Positions 1 to 7,298 are shown, counted from the stretch's first letter. The stretch: 64,000 nt of DNA from Candidatus Saccharibacteria bacterium oral taxon 488 (GCA_010202645.1 CP047920.1:124001-188000); one strand, 5' to 3'. Numbers and translations are program-made. The notes: generated by a model from the letters alone, not told the origin.

Positions 1-207
1 GAGGCTATGACAGGTAATATCTATCCGTTGGTCCGAGAGTTTTTGAATAAAAATATTACCGAAAGTGAATTAAAGCGGCAATTTGTTGTAGCTGATTGGC
101 AGTTGGCGAAGAGACAGATGACATGGCTACGGCGTAACCCGTTTATCATGTGGGCGACGCTTGACTCTGCTGAACACTATTTGTCACAACTTTTGGCTCA
201 GGCGTAA
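1..207 (+). CDS. miaA: tRNA dimethylallyltransferase, C-terminal fragment (5' cut by window edge)
   Basis: The reading frame is open from base 1 and ends with TAA at 205-207. The motif LAKRQMTWLRRNP is the conserved C-terminal signature of MiaA, which transfers a dimethylallyl group to N6 of A37 in tRNAs that read UNN codons. Only the last 68 residues are in the window; the nucleotide-binding core lies upstream. The identification rests on this motif and its position at the end of the protein. Confidence 0.8.
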   Translation, partial: EAMTGNIYPLVREFLNKNITESELKRQFVVADWQLAKRQMTWLRRNPFIMWATLDSAEHYLSQLLAQA

Positions 208-231
208 AATTTATGGTACAATTTTAAATAC

Positions 232-822
232 ATGATTGATGCGCTGTTCGGCTCAAAAACGAGGGTGAAGTTACTACACCTGTTTTTAGCGAACCCTGAA
301 AAATCGTTTTATGTTAGAGAGATTACGCGATTGATCGGCGAGCAAATTAACTCGGTACGGCGTGAACTATCAAATATGCTCAGAGTCGGAGTCATTGTTT
401 CGAATAATTATGACAATAAATTGTATTACGCTGCGAATCAGCAGTACGCATACTTTACGCCACTAAAGATGATTTTTGCCGATGAACGACCGAGTGAGCA
501 GGCTGACCATAACAAAAAGAACAGTATACCATGGGTGAGCGATATTGCTCGGCTGTCCGGACTGAAGATCGCTATAGTTGCCGGTGCGTTAGTGCGTGGA
601 TCGACGAGTCGGGTTGATATACTGTTAGTTGGTCGACTATCGGAGTCGAGAGTTGGTGTCGCTATTAAGAAAATTGAAAAAGCCGAGAGGAGAGAGCTGA
701 ATTATGCTGTAATGAGCTATGATGATTTTTACTATCGTCTGAGTGTTAGAGATAAGTTTGTGATGGAAATAATGAATAGTAAGCACTCGGTTGTGGTAGA
801 TGCAGAGAGCATACTAGGATAA
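232..822 (+). CDS. winged-helix transcriptional regulator with nucleotidyltransferase-like C-terminal domain
   Basis: The N-terminal 85 residues look like an ArsR-type winged helix (FYVREITRLIGEQINSVRRE as recognition region). The C-terminal half resembles the degenerate MNT nucleotidyltransferase domain found fused to such regulators: GSTSRVDILLVG is a strand-turn-strand, followed by a REINY-like ELNYAVMSYDDF stretch. The catalytic GSxxxxxDxD pattern is incomplete, so the fold may be regulatory only. A TACAAT box at 217-222 ends 9 bases before the ATG, with no Shine-Dalgarno sequence, so the message is probably leaderless. The next gene follows 10 bases downstream with an AGGAG site and is probably co-transcribed. 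The DNA target is unknown. Confidence 0.6.
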   Translation: MIDALFGSKTRVKLLHLFLANPEKSFYVREITRLIGEQINSVRRELSNMLRVGVIVSNNYDNKLYYAANQQYAYFTPLKMIFADERPSEQADHNKKNSIPWVSDIARLSGLKIAIVAGALVRGSTSRVDILLVGRLSESRVGVAIKKIEKAERRELNYAVMSYDDFYYRLSVRDKFVMEIMNSKHSVVVDAESILG

Positions 823-832
823 GGAGACGTAT

Positions 833-1471
833 ATGTTTGAAGTGGAATACAAAGGTGCAAATAATGTTATTTTTACAACGAAAATGGTAAAAATTGCGTT
901 TGATCCAGCGTTATCGCTGGTTGGACTTAAGGATAGCCTTGGGGCACAGGATGTTGAGATATTGTCAGAGGATAGATTTGCCGTAAGTAATGTAACACCA
1001 CGGTTACTCTTCAGCGGTCCGGGTGAATATGAGGTCGGCGACGTATCTCTGAAAGGGGTGGCAGCCTGGCGACACATTGATACGGAAACTGATGTTAAAA
1101 AATCAACGATTTACCGTTTAGCAATTGGTGGTGTGCGTGTTGTGATTATAGGTAACGTTGCCCCAAAATTGTCAGAGTCTCAGCTAGAGGAGATTGGTGT
1201 CGTTGATGTTGTTGTGATACCGGTTGGCGGTGGTGGTTACACGCTTGACGCGACATCTGCGGCTCATATGGTACGCCAGCTGGAGCCGAAAGTAGTTATC
1301 CCAGTGCATTATGCTGATGGCGCGCTACACTATGAAGTGCCGCAAGACGACCTGTCAGTGTTTGTTAGCGAAATGGGCGTGGAGACTGTTGACGCTGGGC
1401 CAAAGTGGAAGGTGAAGGGAGTGACATCTTTACCCGAACAACTCTCAATCATTACTGTCGCGCGGAGCTAG
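833..1471 (+). CDS. MBL-fold (COG2220-like) protein without the metal motif
   Basis: The 212-residue protein has the beta-strand spacing of the UlaG/COG2220 branch of metallo-beta-lactamase-fold proteins: an early FSGPGEYEVGDVSLKGV stretch, a central RVVIIGNVAPKLSESQLEEIG segment, and DVVVIPVGGGGYTLDATSA followed by KVVIPVHY. No HxHxDH motif is visible, so hydrolase activity is doubtful. It follows the regulator at 232 closely with AAGGAG upstream of the ATG, which suggests one transcript. It ends before the terminator at 1496. Confidence 0.6.
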   Translation: MFEVEYKGANNVIFTTKMVKIAFDPALSLVGLKDSLGAQDVEILSEDRFAVSNVTPRLLFSGPGEYEVGDVSLKGVAAWRHIDTETDVKKSTIYRLAIGGVRVVIIGNVAPKLSESQLEEIGVVDVVVIPVGGGGYTLDATSAAHMVRQLEPKVVIPVHYADGALHYEVPQDDLSVFVSEMGVETVDAGPKWKVKGVTSLPEQLSIITVARS

Positions 1472-1495
1472 GCTGGTCGATACGTTGCACTAATA

Positions 1496-1521
1496 AACCC
1501 CCTCCTTATTTGGAGGGGGTT
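1496..1521. terminator. bidirectional intrinsic terminator between MBL-fold gene and rpmB
   Basis: AACCCCCTCC pairs perfectly with GGAGGGGGTT across a 6-base TTATTT loop. It sits between two convergent genes and can serve both strands. Confidence 0.8.
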
Positions 1522-1526
1522 CGAGC

Positions 1527-1742
1527 TTAGGCGGTTTTTGTCTGTATCGGGCGTAACAGCCCTTTCTTTTTAAGAGTACGAATTGCTTGAGTACTCAGAA
1601 CCAACGTGACTTTTTGACCATCTACTACAAGAGTTTTCTTCTGTAGGTTTGGCTTAAAAGTGCGCTTGGTACGGCGAAGGGAAAAGCTAACGTTGTGACC
1701 GTATTGCTTGCCCTTGCCGGTTAGTTCGCATCGTGATGCCAT
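1527..1742 (-). CDS. rpmB: 50S ribosomal protein L28
   Basis: Residues MASRCELTGKGKQYGHNVS match the start of bL28, including the CELTGK motif, and the C-terminal region (RTLKKKGLL) is typical. The protein is 71 residues long, a normal size. An upstream in-frame TTG at 1748 exists, but the ATG at 1742 lies 6 bases after GAGG and matches the family start. A TACAAT box on the minus strand (1781-1786) precedes a short leader. The gene stands alone and converges on the terminator at 1496. Confidence 0.92.
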   Translation of the reverse strand: MASRCELTGKGKQYGHNVSFSLRRTKRTFKPNLQKKTLVVDGQKVTLVLSTQAIRTLKKKGLLRPIQTKTA

Positions 1743-1827
1743 TTCCAACCTCGCTTTATATTAACTAAACAATCTATCGTATTGTAGCGGTATTTCTATA
1801 ATTAGTCAAGGTGTTATAATGGTAATC

Positions 1828-2475
1828 ATGGATTTGGCATATTTAGGTATGGTCTTGGTGGTTATTCTCGTCTCAATGACGCTACACGAGGCGATGCATG
1901 CGTTTATGGGCTATTTCCTTGGAGACGACACAGCCAAGGCAGAGGGGCGGCTGACATTAAACCCGCTGAAGCATATTGATCCGTTCATGACGCTTTTATT
2001 GCCACTATTGCTGGCTGTGTTGGGACTGCCAATTTTTGGTGGTGCTCGGCCGGTGCCATTTAATCCTCAGCGCGTGCGACACGGTGAATGGGGCGCAGCG
2101 TTTGTAGCGTTTGCTGGGCCACTGACTAATTTGTTTTTAGCGTTTTTAGCGTTTGGCGTGGGTGTCATCAGCGGGGTTATTACTAGCGGCGGGCTGATTC
2201 AAAATACATTAGTGGGGCAAATCATTAGCCTCGTCGTGTTGGTTAATTTAGGTTTTTTCGTGTTTAATATGTTGCCGCTGCCACCACTTGATGGGTCGCG
2301 GGTGCTGTACGCGCTTGCTCCAGAGGGTGTGCGCCGTGGCATGGAGTGGATTGAGCGCTACGGGGTAATGGTGGTGTTTATCATTGTTATGATTGGACAG
2401 GCGGCAATTGGGCGAATTATGACGTTCGCTACGAACGGTATTATCCAATTCTTTTGCGTGATTTTTGGTGTATAA
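1828..2475 (+). CDS. M50-family (site-2 protease type) membrane zinc metalloprotease
   Basis: The catalytic HEAMH (HExxH, residues 20-24) lies in the first membrane segment, and NMLPLPPLDG near residue 148 gives the third zinc ligand (NPxPxLDG class). There are about five hydrophobic segments and no PDZ domain, as in the short SpoIVFB/Rip-like rhomboid-sized members. These enzymes cut within membranes. The ATG at 1819 overlaps the TATAAT box (1815-1820); the ATG at 1828 lies 7 bases after it, so I take 1828 as a leaderless start. The stop codon overlaps the promoter of the ncRNA downstream. Confidence 0.85.
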   Translation: MDLAYLGMVLVVILVSMTLHEAMHAFMGYFLGDDTAKAEGRLTLNPLKHIDPFMTLLLPLLLAVLGLPIFGGARPVPFNPQRVRHGEWGAAFVAFAGPLTNLFLAFLAFGVGVISGVITSGGLIQNTLVGQIISLVVLVNLGFFVFNMLPLPPLDGSRVLYALAPEGVRRGMEWIERYGVMVVFIIVMIGQAAIGRIMTFATNGIIQFFCVIFGV

Positions 2476-2482
2476 TAGAGAT

Positions 2483-2626
2483 AGCCTCAGGTAAGCGGGC
2501 GCATATGATTTTCCTAACATCATATGATAGGGAGTCCTAATGGTCAGTCATCGTGGTGACTGGTTGCGGATACCCACCTTGCATTTATGCGGGGGAATAT
2601 CACGCGCTTGCACTGCTTGGGGCTTT
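2483..2626 (+). ncRNA. ssrS: candidate 6S-like structured RNA
   Basis: A TATAAT box at 2471-2476 predicts a start near 2483, exactly where a long closing helix begins. AGCCTCAGGTA (2483-2493) pairs with TGCTTGGGGCT (2614-2624), with several G-U pairs, and AAGCG with CGCTT continues it across a bulge. Inside are a perfect CATATGAT/ATCATATG hairpin, a GTCA/TGAC hairpin, and a CACCTTGCA/TGCGGGG hairpin like the 3' strand hairpin of 6S RNA. The 5' AAGCGGGC also occurs in proteobacterial 6S RNA. It ends just before a T-rich run and the rnpB promoter. Transcription and structure look solid; the 6S family name is inference. Confidence 0.5.
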
Positions 2627-2644
2627 TATGATGTATAATAATAG

Positions 2645-2986
2645 GGCAGCCTACTAAGCGATCGCTTGGCAGTGAAGCCAAGAGGAAAGTCCGGGCAGTA
2701 AAGGACACCGACAGTCGCTAACGGCGACCGGGGGTAACCCTAGGGAAAGTGCCACAGAAACAAAACTACCTTTGTGGCAATAGACACAAAGGAAAAGGTG
2801 AAACGAGTAAGGTAAGAGCTTACAGTCCTCGGTGGTGACATAGAGGAGAGGTAAACCCTGTCGACTGCAAGGAGGCCTACAAATGAGTTGTCCGCTCGTA
2901 GGCCGATAACCGCTTGATTTACCTGGCAACAGGTAAACTAGATAGATGATCGCTCGCGACAGAACCCGGCTTATCGGTAGGCTGTA
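2645..2986 (+). ncRNA. rnpB: RNase P RNA
   Basis: All conserved blocks are present in order: GAGGAAAGTCCGGGC near 2683, ACAGAAACA near 2755, GGTGAAACG near 2796 and AGAACCCGGCTTATC near 2961. The ends pair (CAGCCTAC at 2647-2654 with GTAGGCTG at 2977-2984, helix P1). A TATAAT box lies at 2634-2639. The RNA is the catalytic subunit that matures the 5' ends of tRNAs. It is about 340 bases and ends at the terminator at 2985. Confidence 0.95.
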
Positions 2987-3024
2987 AACTAAAACCTTCT
3001 CTCAGCGGAGAAGGTTTTAGTTTA
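2985..3024. terminator. bidirectional terminator between rnpB and rplT
   Basis: A perfect 17-base stem (TAAACTAAAACCTTCTC with its complement) around a TCAGCG loop, U-rich on both strands. It separates convergent rnpB and the infC-rpmI-rplT operon. Confidence 0.9.
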
Positions 3025-3038
3025 CTGAAAGCACTTTC

Positions 3039-3379
3039 TTATAGTGCTGCTTTAACAATTGCGGTAAAGGCCGTAGGTTCGTTAACGGCTAACTCTGCCA
3101 ACACTTTTCGATCAAGCTCAATATTCTTTGCCTTGAGAGCAGCCATGAGCCTGCCGTACGTTGTGCCCTCTTGGCGAGCGGCTGCGTTAATCCGGGTAAT
3201 CCACAGGCTGCGGAGGTCTCGTTTTCTGTTGCGTCGATCACGATAGGCATATTGCAGAGCTCTAATTACCCCTGCTTTGCTAAGCGAAAGCTACGAGTTC
3301 GATTGTGCTGCATGCCTTTAGCGGCTTTTAGAATTTTCTTGTGCTTTGCGTGTCCAGGGACGCCTCGTTTTACCCTCAT
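3039..3379 (-). pseudogene. rplT: 50S ribosomal protein L20, frameshifted by one missing base
   Basis: From ATG at 3379 the minus strand encodes [15 protein letters not shown]... to residue 37 (LAKQG) and then meets TAA. Restoring one G in the run read as CCCC on the plus strand (3269-3272) continues as [18 protein letters not shown], then the bL20 signatures [12 protein letters not shown] and [12 protein letters not shown], ending at TAA (3039-3041). With the base restored the product is 113 residues, normal for L20, a 23S-binding assembly protein. The gene is third in infC-rpmI-rplT. A homopolymer sequencing error is the likeliest cause, because L20 is nearly universal and both halves are fully conserved. 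Confidence 0.85.
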
Positions 3380-3382
3380 AGA

Positions 3383-3577
3383 TTAAACTCCCATCGCTCG
3401 TCGGGCATTTTTTGCCATTGAGCCTGTTACTTTTGCTGTTGTATTAATTGCCCGCTTACGGCTTTTTGATTTCTTGGCTAAGAAGTGACCGCCAAATGCA
3501 CGTTGACGAGTTAACTTGCCAGAGCTCGTTAACTTAATGCGCTTTGCGGTACCTTTGTGGGTCTTTAGTTTTGGCAT
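3383..3577 (-). CDS. rpmI: 50S ribosomal protein L35
   Basis: MPKLKTHKGTAKRIKLTSSG is the classic bL35 start, and the 64-residue length is normal. The ATG overlaps the stop of infC by one base (TAATG), indicating translational coupling in the conserved infC-rpmI-rplT order. An AAGGAG site lies within the end of infC. Confidence 0.97.
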   Translation of the reverse strand: MPKLKTHKGTAKRIKLTSSGKLTRQRAFGGHFLAKKSKSRKRAINTTAKVTGSMAKNARRAMGV

Positions 3578-4083
3578 TATTTACTCCTTATTACCACACT
3601 CAGATTGCGACCAGCCATCTGAGGTTTTTGTTCTAGAATTGCCTCTTCCTCAAGCTGATCAGTGATTTTTTGGATCAATTCGTAACCGATTTCTTTATGC
3701 GCCATCTCGCGACCTTTATAGACGACTTGGATACGGACCTTGTGCCCATTGGCGAGAAAGTCTCGTATTTTGCGCAGCTTGACTTCGAGGTCGCCAGCGC
3801 CAATCTTCAGGCCAAAGCGCATTTGCTTGAGATCGCCGACTTTTGCCGCGCGCTTGTTGCGCTGCTGGTCTTTGATCTTCTGATATTGGAACTTGCCCCA
3901 GTCAATAATTTTGGCGACTGGTGGATTGGCATTTGGTGATATTTCAACGAGATCAAGTCCCGCATCCTCCGCCGCTTGAAGGGCGTCGCGCAGGGGCATT
4001 ATCCCCAACTGTTCACCATCAGAACCAACAACGCGCAGTTCCCGAGCACGGATCGCTCCGTTGATACGAATTGATTTATTAAT
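3577..4083 (-). CDS. infC: translation initiation factor IF-3 with an ATT start codon
   Basis: The 168-residue product has a complete N-terminal domain (NGAIRARELRVVGSDGEQLG), the linker, and a C-terminal domain (IGAGDLEVKLRKIRDFL, VYKGREM). An in-frame TAG lies two codons upstream of ATT at 4083, and no ATG, GTG or TTG occurs before codon 26 (TTG at 4008), which would delete most of the N domain. The ATT follows AAGGAGAG by 7 bases. AUU is the known IF-3 start codon in Escherichia coli, where it lets IF-3 repress its own translation; the same control is inferred here. Confidence 0.93.
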   Translation of the reverse strand: MNKSIRINGAIRARELRVVGSDGEQLGIMPLRDALQAAEDAGLDLVEISPNANPPVAKIIDWGKFQYQKIKDQQRNKRAAKVGDLKQMRFGLKIGAGDLEVKLRKIRDFLANGHKVRIQVVYKGREMAHKEIGYELIQKITDQLEEEAILEQKPQMAGRNLSVVIRSK

Positions 4084-4161
4084 CTCCTAGCTCTCCTTTT
4101 GAAGCAATTTTAGATTAATTTCATCAGTCATTGTATCAGGTATAAGGGTGGATTTCAAGCG

Positions 4162-5679
4162 CTAGGTCGGGATAATCTGCCGGTATTGTAGGCTTTCGGC
4201 GACATGAGGAATGGTTATTTCTAGTGATGACTCAAGATCAGCGATAGTGCGAGCGACCTTGATAACTTTGAAATAGCCACGAGCGCTTAGGTCAAGCTTT
4301 TTGGCGGCTGCAAGGAGAAATTGCTTGGCCTCAGCCGTTAGTGCAGCTATTTTATCAACGCTACTACTATCTATATCAGCGTTGTATTTATTACTATTAC
4401 TGTATCTGTTAGTTTGTAGTGTACGGGCTACCTTAATCATATTTTCAAACTGTTTTTGTTGTGAATCCGACGATGACTTACGGGACAACAAATCTTCATG
4501 TGCGACGCGGGAAACATTGATTGTTAGATCAATACGATCAAGGAGCGGGCCAGATAATCGTTTCTGATAGTTCAAGATTTGTGTCGATGAGCAACGGCAA
4601 CTTTTTTCTGGATCGCCCAGATAACCACATGGACAAGAGTTCATCGTGGCAACTAACATAAAATTGGCGGGGTAGTAGTATTTACCTTGGGCGCGGGAAA
4701 TTATGATCTGCTTATCCTCAAGCGGCTGACGAAGCGACTCCAATGTAGTTCGTGGATATTCTAATAATTCGTCTAAGAAAAGTGTGCCGTGGTGCGCGAG
4801 ACTAATTTCGCCGGGCGTGGCCTTTGCACCACCACCAATCATTGATATGCGGCTTGCGGTGTGGTGTGGTGTGCGAAATGGTCGGTCGATAACGATATCA
4901 TGACTAACTTGATTGCCGTCAAGATTGTGGAGTTTTGTCACCTCGATAATCTCAGTGTCAGATAGCGGCGGTAGGAGCGAATTGAGTGCGCGTGCTAACA
5001 TGGTTTTGCCGGATCCCGGTGGTCCGGACAGCAAAATATTGTGCCTACCCGCGACGGCAATGGCGACGGCTCGCTTGGCCTGCTCTTGTCCGCGGATGTC
5101 ATCAATGATGATGCCGCGTTTCTTTTGGCGATATTGCTGCTTTGTTTTTACTGCGGGTTGGATGAGTTTTTCTTGTTTGAGGTGGAGGAATAATTCCGTT
5201 AGATTATTGATGGGGATAATAGTAATGTCGGGGATGAGCAGGGCTTGTTTGCTGTTGGAGGCTGGTAGGTATATGGTTGAGATACCGTGTTGTTTGGCGG
5301 TTTCGGCGATGGTGATGGCCGAGCGAATGGGGCGAAGACTACCATTGAGTGCCAATTCACCAGCAAATAGCGCTCCCTCTAGGGCGGTTTGAGGAAGTTG
5401 TTTGCCAAGGCAGAGAATTGCGAGGGCTATTGGTAGGTCGAATTGCGTACCGTCTTTTGGTAGTTCTGCTGGAGCGAGATTGATGGTAATTTTACCTTTT
5501 GGAAAATCAAGTAGCGAGTTCTTGATGGCGCTGCGAACGCGATCGCGTGATTCATCGATTGCTTTGTTGCCAAGTCCGACGATTTGTAGTCCAGGTAGTC
5601 CTCGTGATATGTCGCCTTCAATTTCAATAAGCTGACCGTGAAAGCCATATGGTGTCGCTGAAACTACCTTGCTAACCAT
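4162..5679 (-). CDS. comM: YifB/ComM-family Mg-chelatase-like AAA+ ATPase
   Basis: The order is an N-terminal Lon-protease-like S5 fold domain (INLAPAELPKDGTQFDLPIA), Walker A GPPGSGKTMLARAL near residue 215, Walker B TLFLDELLEYPR, and a C-terminal Mg-chelatase subunit with CPCGYLGD. It is about 505 residues, the usual size. ComM is a hexameric helicase that aids branch migration during natural transformation, and Saccharibacteria carry competence genes. An ATG two codons upstream (5685) is possible; MVSKVVSA matches the family start better. The gene is leftward and divergent from the tmRNA gene. Confidence 0.92.
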   Translation of the reverse strand: MVSKVVSATPYGFHGQLIEIEGDISRGLPGLQIVGLGNKAIDESRDRVRSAIKNSLLDFPKGKITINLAPAELPKDGTQFDLPIALAILCLGKQLPQTALEGALFAGELALNGSLRPIRSAITIAETAKQHGISTIYLPASNSKQALLIPDITIIPINNLTELFLHLKQEKLIQPAVKTKQQYRQKKRGIIIDDIRGQEQAKRAVAIAVAGRHNILLSGPPGSGKTMLARALNSLLPPLSDTEIIEVTKLHNLDGNQVSHDIVIDRPFRTPHHTASRISMIGGGAKATPGEISLAHHGTLFLDELLEYPRTTLESLRQPLEDKQIIISRAQGKYYYPANFMLVATMNSCPCGYLGDPEKSCRCSSTQILNYQKRLSGPLLDRIDLTINVSRVAHEDLLSRKSSSDSQQKQFENMIKVARTLQTNRYSNSNKYNADIDSSSVDKIAALTAEAKQFLLAAAKKLDLSARGYFKVIKVARTIADLESSLEITIPHVAESLQYRQIIPT

Positions 5680-5746
5680 ATACATAGTAAAGCATAGATG
5701 ACTAGACTTGAAAAGGGAAGGTTGCTATAATTCAAGGCAGATTGAT

Positions 5747-6144
5747 GGGGCTGATATAGCTTTCGACAATTGGACTTTATCAGGATGTTCTGCGAGCCGA
5801 CGATACGCGTAACGTATGTTTTAGTTGCAAAGTCTAAACTTGCAGGTGTATTTGCTAGCTTAAAGAGCGTTTTCACTCCGATGGCTGCTGCACCAGTCGC
5901 TGCTTAATTTAAGCGACCGCCCTTGCTTTGCGGCAACAGGCAAAGCCTAGGGTGTCATATGTATGTTGCTGGCTGCATGTTCGGAAGCGGCGGACATGCG
6001 GGACTTTCTCCGCGTAACGAAGCTTGGTTTTTTCGACTCATTTTTTAGCCAGGTGACGTTATAAAATTTTTAGATGAGCCTATGCTCGTAGACGAATATC
6101 ATGATACCAGTTGGACCCGGGGGCGGTACCCGGCAGCTCCACCA
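5747..6144 (+). ncRNA. ssrA: transfer-messenger RNA (tmRNA)
   Basis: The 5' end GGGGCTGATATAGCTTTCGACA is the tmRNA consensus start, and GGGGCTG (5747-5753) pairs with CAGCTCC (6134-6140), followed by A and an encoded CCA. A TATAAT box lies at 5726-5731. The resume region TAGTTGCAAAG resembles the E. coli TAGTCGCAAAC. tmRNA with SmpB frees stalled ribosomes and tags the product. The T-arm is CCGGG-GGCGGTA-CCCGG, so the stem is intact but the loop lacks the usual TTCRA. Length is 398 bases. Confidence 0.95.
5827..5907 (+). other. ssrA: tmRNA tag reading frame
   Basis: Starting at the predicted GCA resume codon, 26 codons run to TAA: AKSKLAGVFASLKSV then FTPMAAAPVAA. The VAA end fits recognition by ClpXP-type proteases. 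The tag is long compared with the usual 8-20 residues. The frame is open upstream, so the resume codon is inferred from the TAGTTGCAAA context. Confidence 0.7.
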
Positions 6145-6155
6145 TATAGTGATAT

Positions 6156-6183
6156 ATCGACCCAGGGTGGTCGATTATTTTTT
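6156..6183 (+). terminator. intrinsic terminator of tmRNA
   Basis: ATCGACC pairs with GGTCGAT around CAGGGT and is followed by TATTTTTTT, 12 bases after the CCA end. Confidence 0.85.
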
Positions 6184-6227
6184 ATCGTAATCAGTGAGAA
6201 TGCAGCTCGAGCGTGTTGCCAGGAGAC

Positions 6228-6260
6228 GAAAACAACCACCTGCGAGTAGTGGTTGTTTTC
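6228..6260. repeat. perfect inverted repeat, second terminator-like hairpin
   Basis: GAAAACAACCAC and GTGGTTGTTTTC form a 12-base perfect stem around CTGCGAGTA. It could back up tmRNA termination or act on the minus strand. Confidence 0.65.
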
Positions 6261-6795
6261 AAAAAGTGGAGTTTTACGTGTGCTGTTTATTTTTGGCCCC
6301 TGATAAGTTGTGTATAACTTTTTTATTCAGAAGCTACCCCTATAGTAAATGATAAAAATGGTTATGTCAATAATTTTTGAGAAAAAATCTAGGTAAAAAA
6401 TACCACATAATTTAGAGGGTTAGTGAAGCAGTTTGATGAAAAATATAGGTTGTTGCCGGACGAGACGGTTGAACCCAAATGGTTCCTAGTTGGTGCCCCA
6501 CACAGCCAGTGTCCTACCCGCGAGATGGCGAAACGGGATACGCTGAGGGCCTGGTTGTTTTGGTGTTTTATTTGTATAAACGTTCAGCGAGCTGTATCAA
6601 TTACTAGATTATTTGTTGGATTCATGATGTCGTATGGGGTGACTATACAAGAACTATGAATTAGCGGGCGGTACAGCAAGCATATGTTTATATTACAATG
6701 TTGTGTATAAAACATTTTATAGAATATAACAGATGAAAATATATAAAGATTATTACAAAAATGTTATAAATACAACATATTTTTTATGTGAAGTA
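6261..6795. other. AT-rich stretch without a convincing gene
   Basis: A GTG-initiated 78-codon frame (6423-6659) has no recognisable family, no good ribosome binding site and poor codon character, so I do not call it. Within it, GCCC...GGGC enclose CAGTGT/ACGCTG and CCCG/CGGG stems around 6494-6548, which hints at RNA structure. At 6696-6714 and 6764-6782 an imperfect inverted repeat (15 of 19 matching) ends in a run of T. Base composition here is much more AT-rich than in the flanking genes. Confidence 0.5.
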
Positions 6796-6824
6796 TTGAC
6801 CGATAAACATATACATGATAGTAT
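6796..6824 (+). promoter_or_regulatory. sigma-70-type promoter of candidate RNA
   Basis: TTGACC (6796-6801), 17-base spacer, TAGTAT (6819-6824). The spacing equals that of the rRNA promoters in this window. Predicted start near 6831. Confidence 0.6.
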
Positions 6825-6830
6825 TAGTAC

Positions 6831-7030
6831 AAGCTTTTAAGAAAATAAAAAGCAAAAATCAGTACAATAATAACAACATTAACAATTTACGTGACCGAAT
6901 TCACAGTAACGCATGTCGTTTGGTGTATAGTCGGCAGCAGTATGAAGCCGGAATAACAAAAGATTATTCCGCCATAGTGTTGCCGATGCTCCGCCGAACT
7001 TGTGATTATTAACGTGTATAGTTAATAGTT
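6831..7030 (+). ncRNA. candidate structured RNA, unknown family
   Basis: Downstream of the promoter at 6796, an A-rich unpaired leader is followed by a two-tier stem: CGGCAGCA pairs with TGTTGCCG (about 6931-6982), enclosing a perfect CGGAATAA/TTATTCCG hairpin. A TATTAAC/GTTAATA hairpin near 7006-7028 may mark the end. A 65-codon frame begins at 6815, but its ATG is upstream of the predicted transcription start and its N-rich product matches nothing I know, so an RNA is likelier than a protein. Confidence 0.4.
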
Positions 7031-7065
7031 GCGATGTAACGCGTTGAGCGCGCGTATAATTAGTA

Positions 7066-7275
7066 CCACTGCACTCCAGTTAATCCTTGGTAGGTGATTA
7101 GCAATGAGACTACTGGATGTGCAGGATGAGGAACGTTGCGCAAGGACATGCTCCGAAATTCGGAGCGGTCAGTTGCCCTGAGCGGCGGACTTTGAACAGG
7201 TGACCGCGCCCTAATAGTTATTGAATGCGGCGGATGGTTCACCTGATCATACAATGGTTCGTCGCCTGGGCTCCC
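7066..7275 (+). ncRNA. candidate structured RNA, unknown family
   Basis: TATAAT at 7055-7060 predicts a start near 7067. Then come three helices: CTGCAC-TCCAGT (7069-7080) with ACTGGA-T-GTGCAG (7112-7124), twelve pairs with one bulge and an inner TAATC/GATTA; CTCCGAA/TTCGGAG (7151-7165); and GCGGTCA...CCTG with CAGGTGACCGC (7165-7207), eleven pairs with one bulge. Weaker GCCC/GGGC and GGCG/CGCC pairs join 7208-7271. No reading frame of note runs through it. I tested it against SRP RNA motifs (no GGAAG...AGCAG) and 6S RNA and found no match. Confidence 0.5.
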
Positions 7276-7298
7276 TTGGTCTATGATATAGTGTGAGT

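Noticed and set aside
3265..3275. Programmed frameshift in rplT
   Set aside because: The site AGCAGGGGTAA lacks a standard X-XXY-YYZ slippery heptamer and L20 is not known to need recoding; a base-count error is simpler.
3171..3386. Plus-strand 71-codon frame in the rplT region
   Set aside because: It is the antisense shadow of the frameshifted rplT gene.
6423..6659. 78-codon frame after the tmRNA
   Set aside because: GTG start, no ribosome binding site or close -10 box, no family resemblance; local base pairing suggests RNA structure instead.
6815..7012. 65-codon Asn-rich frame
   Set aside because: Its ATG lies upstream of the transcription start predicted from TTGACC-17-TAGTAT, and the product matches no family.
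7066..7275. SRP (4.5S) RNA
   Set aside because: The conserved domain IV pattern (CAGG, GGAAG-type loop, AGCAG) is absent.
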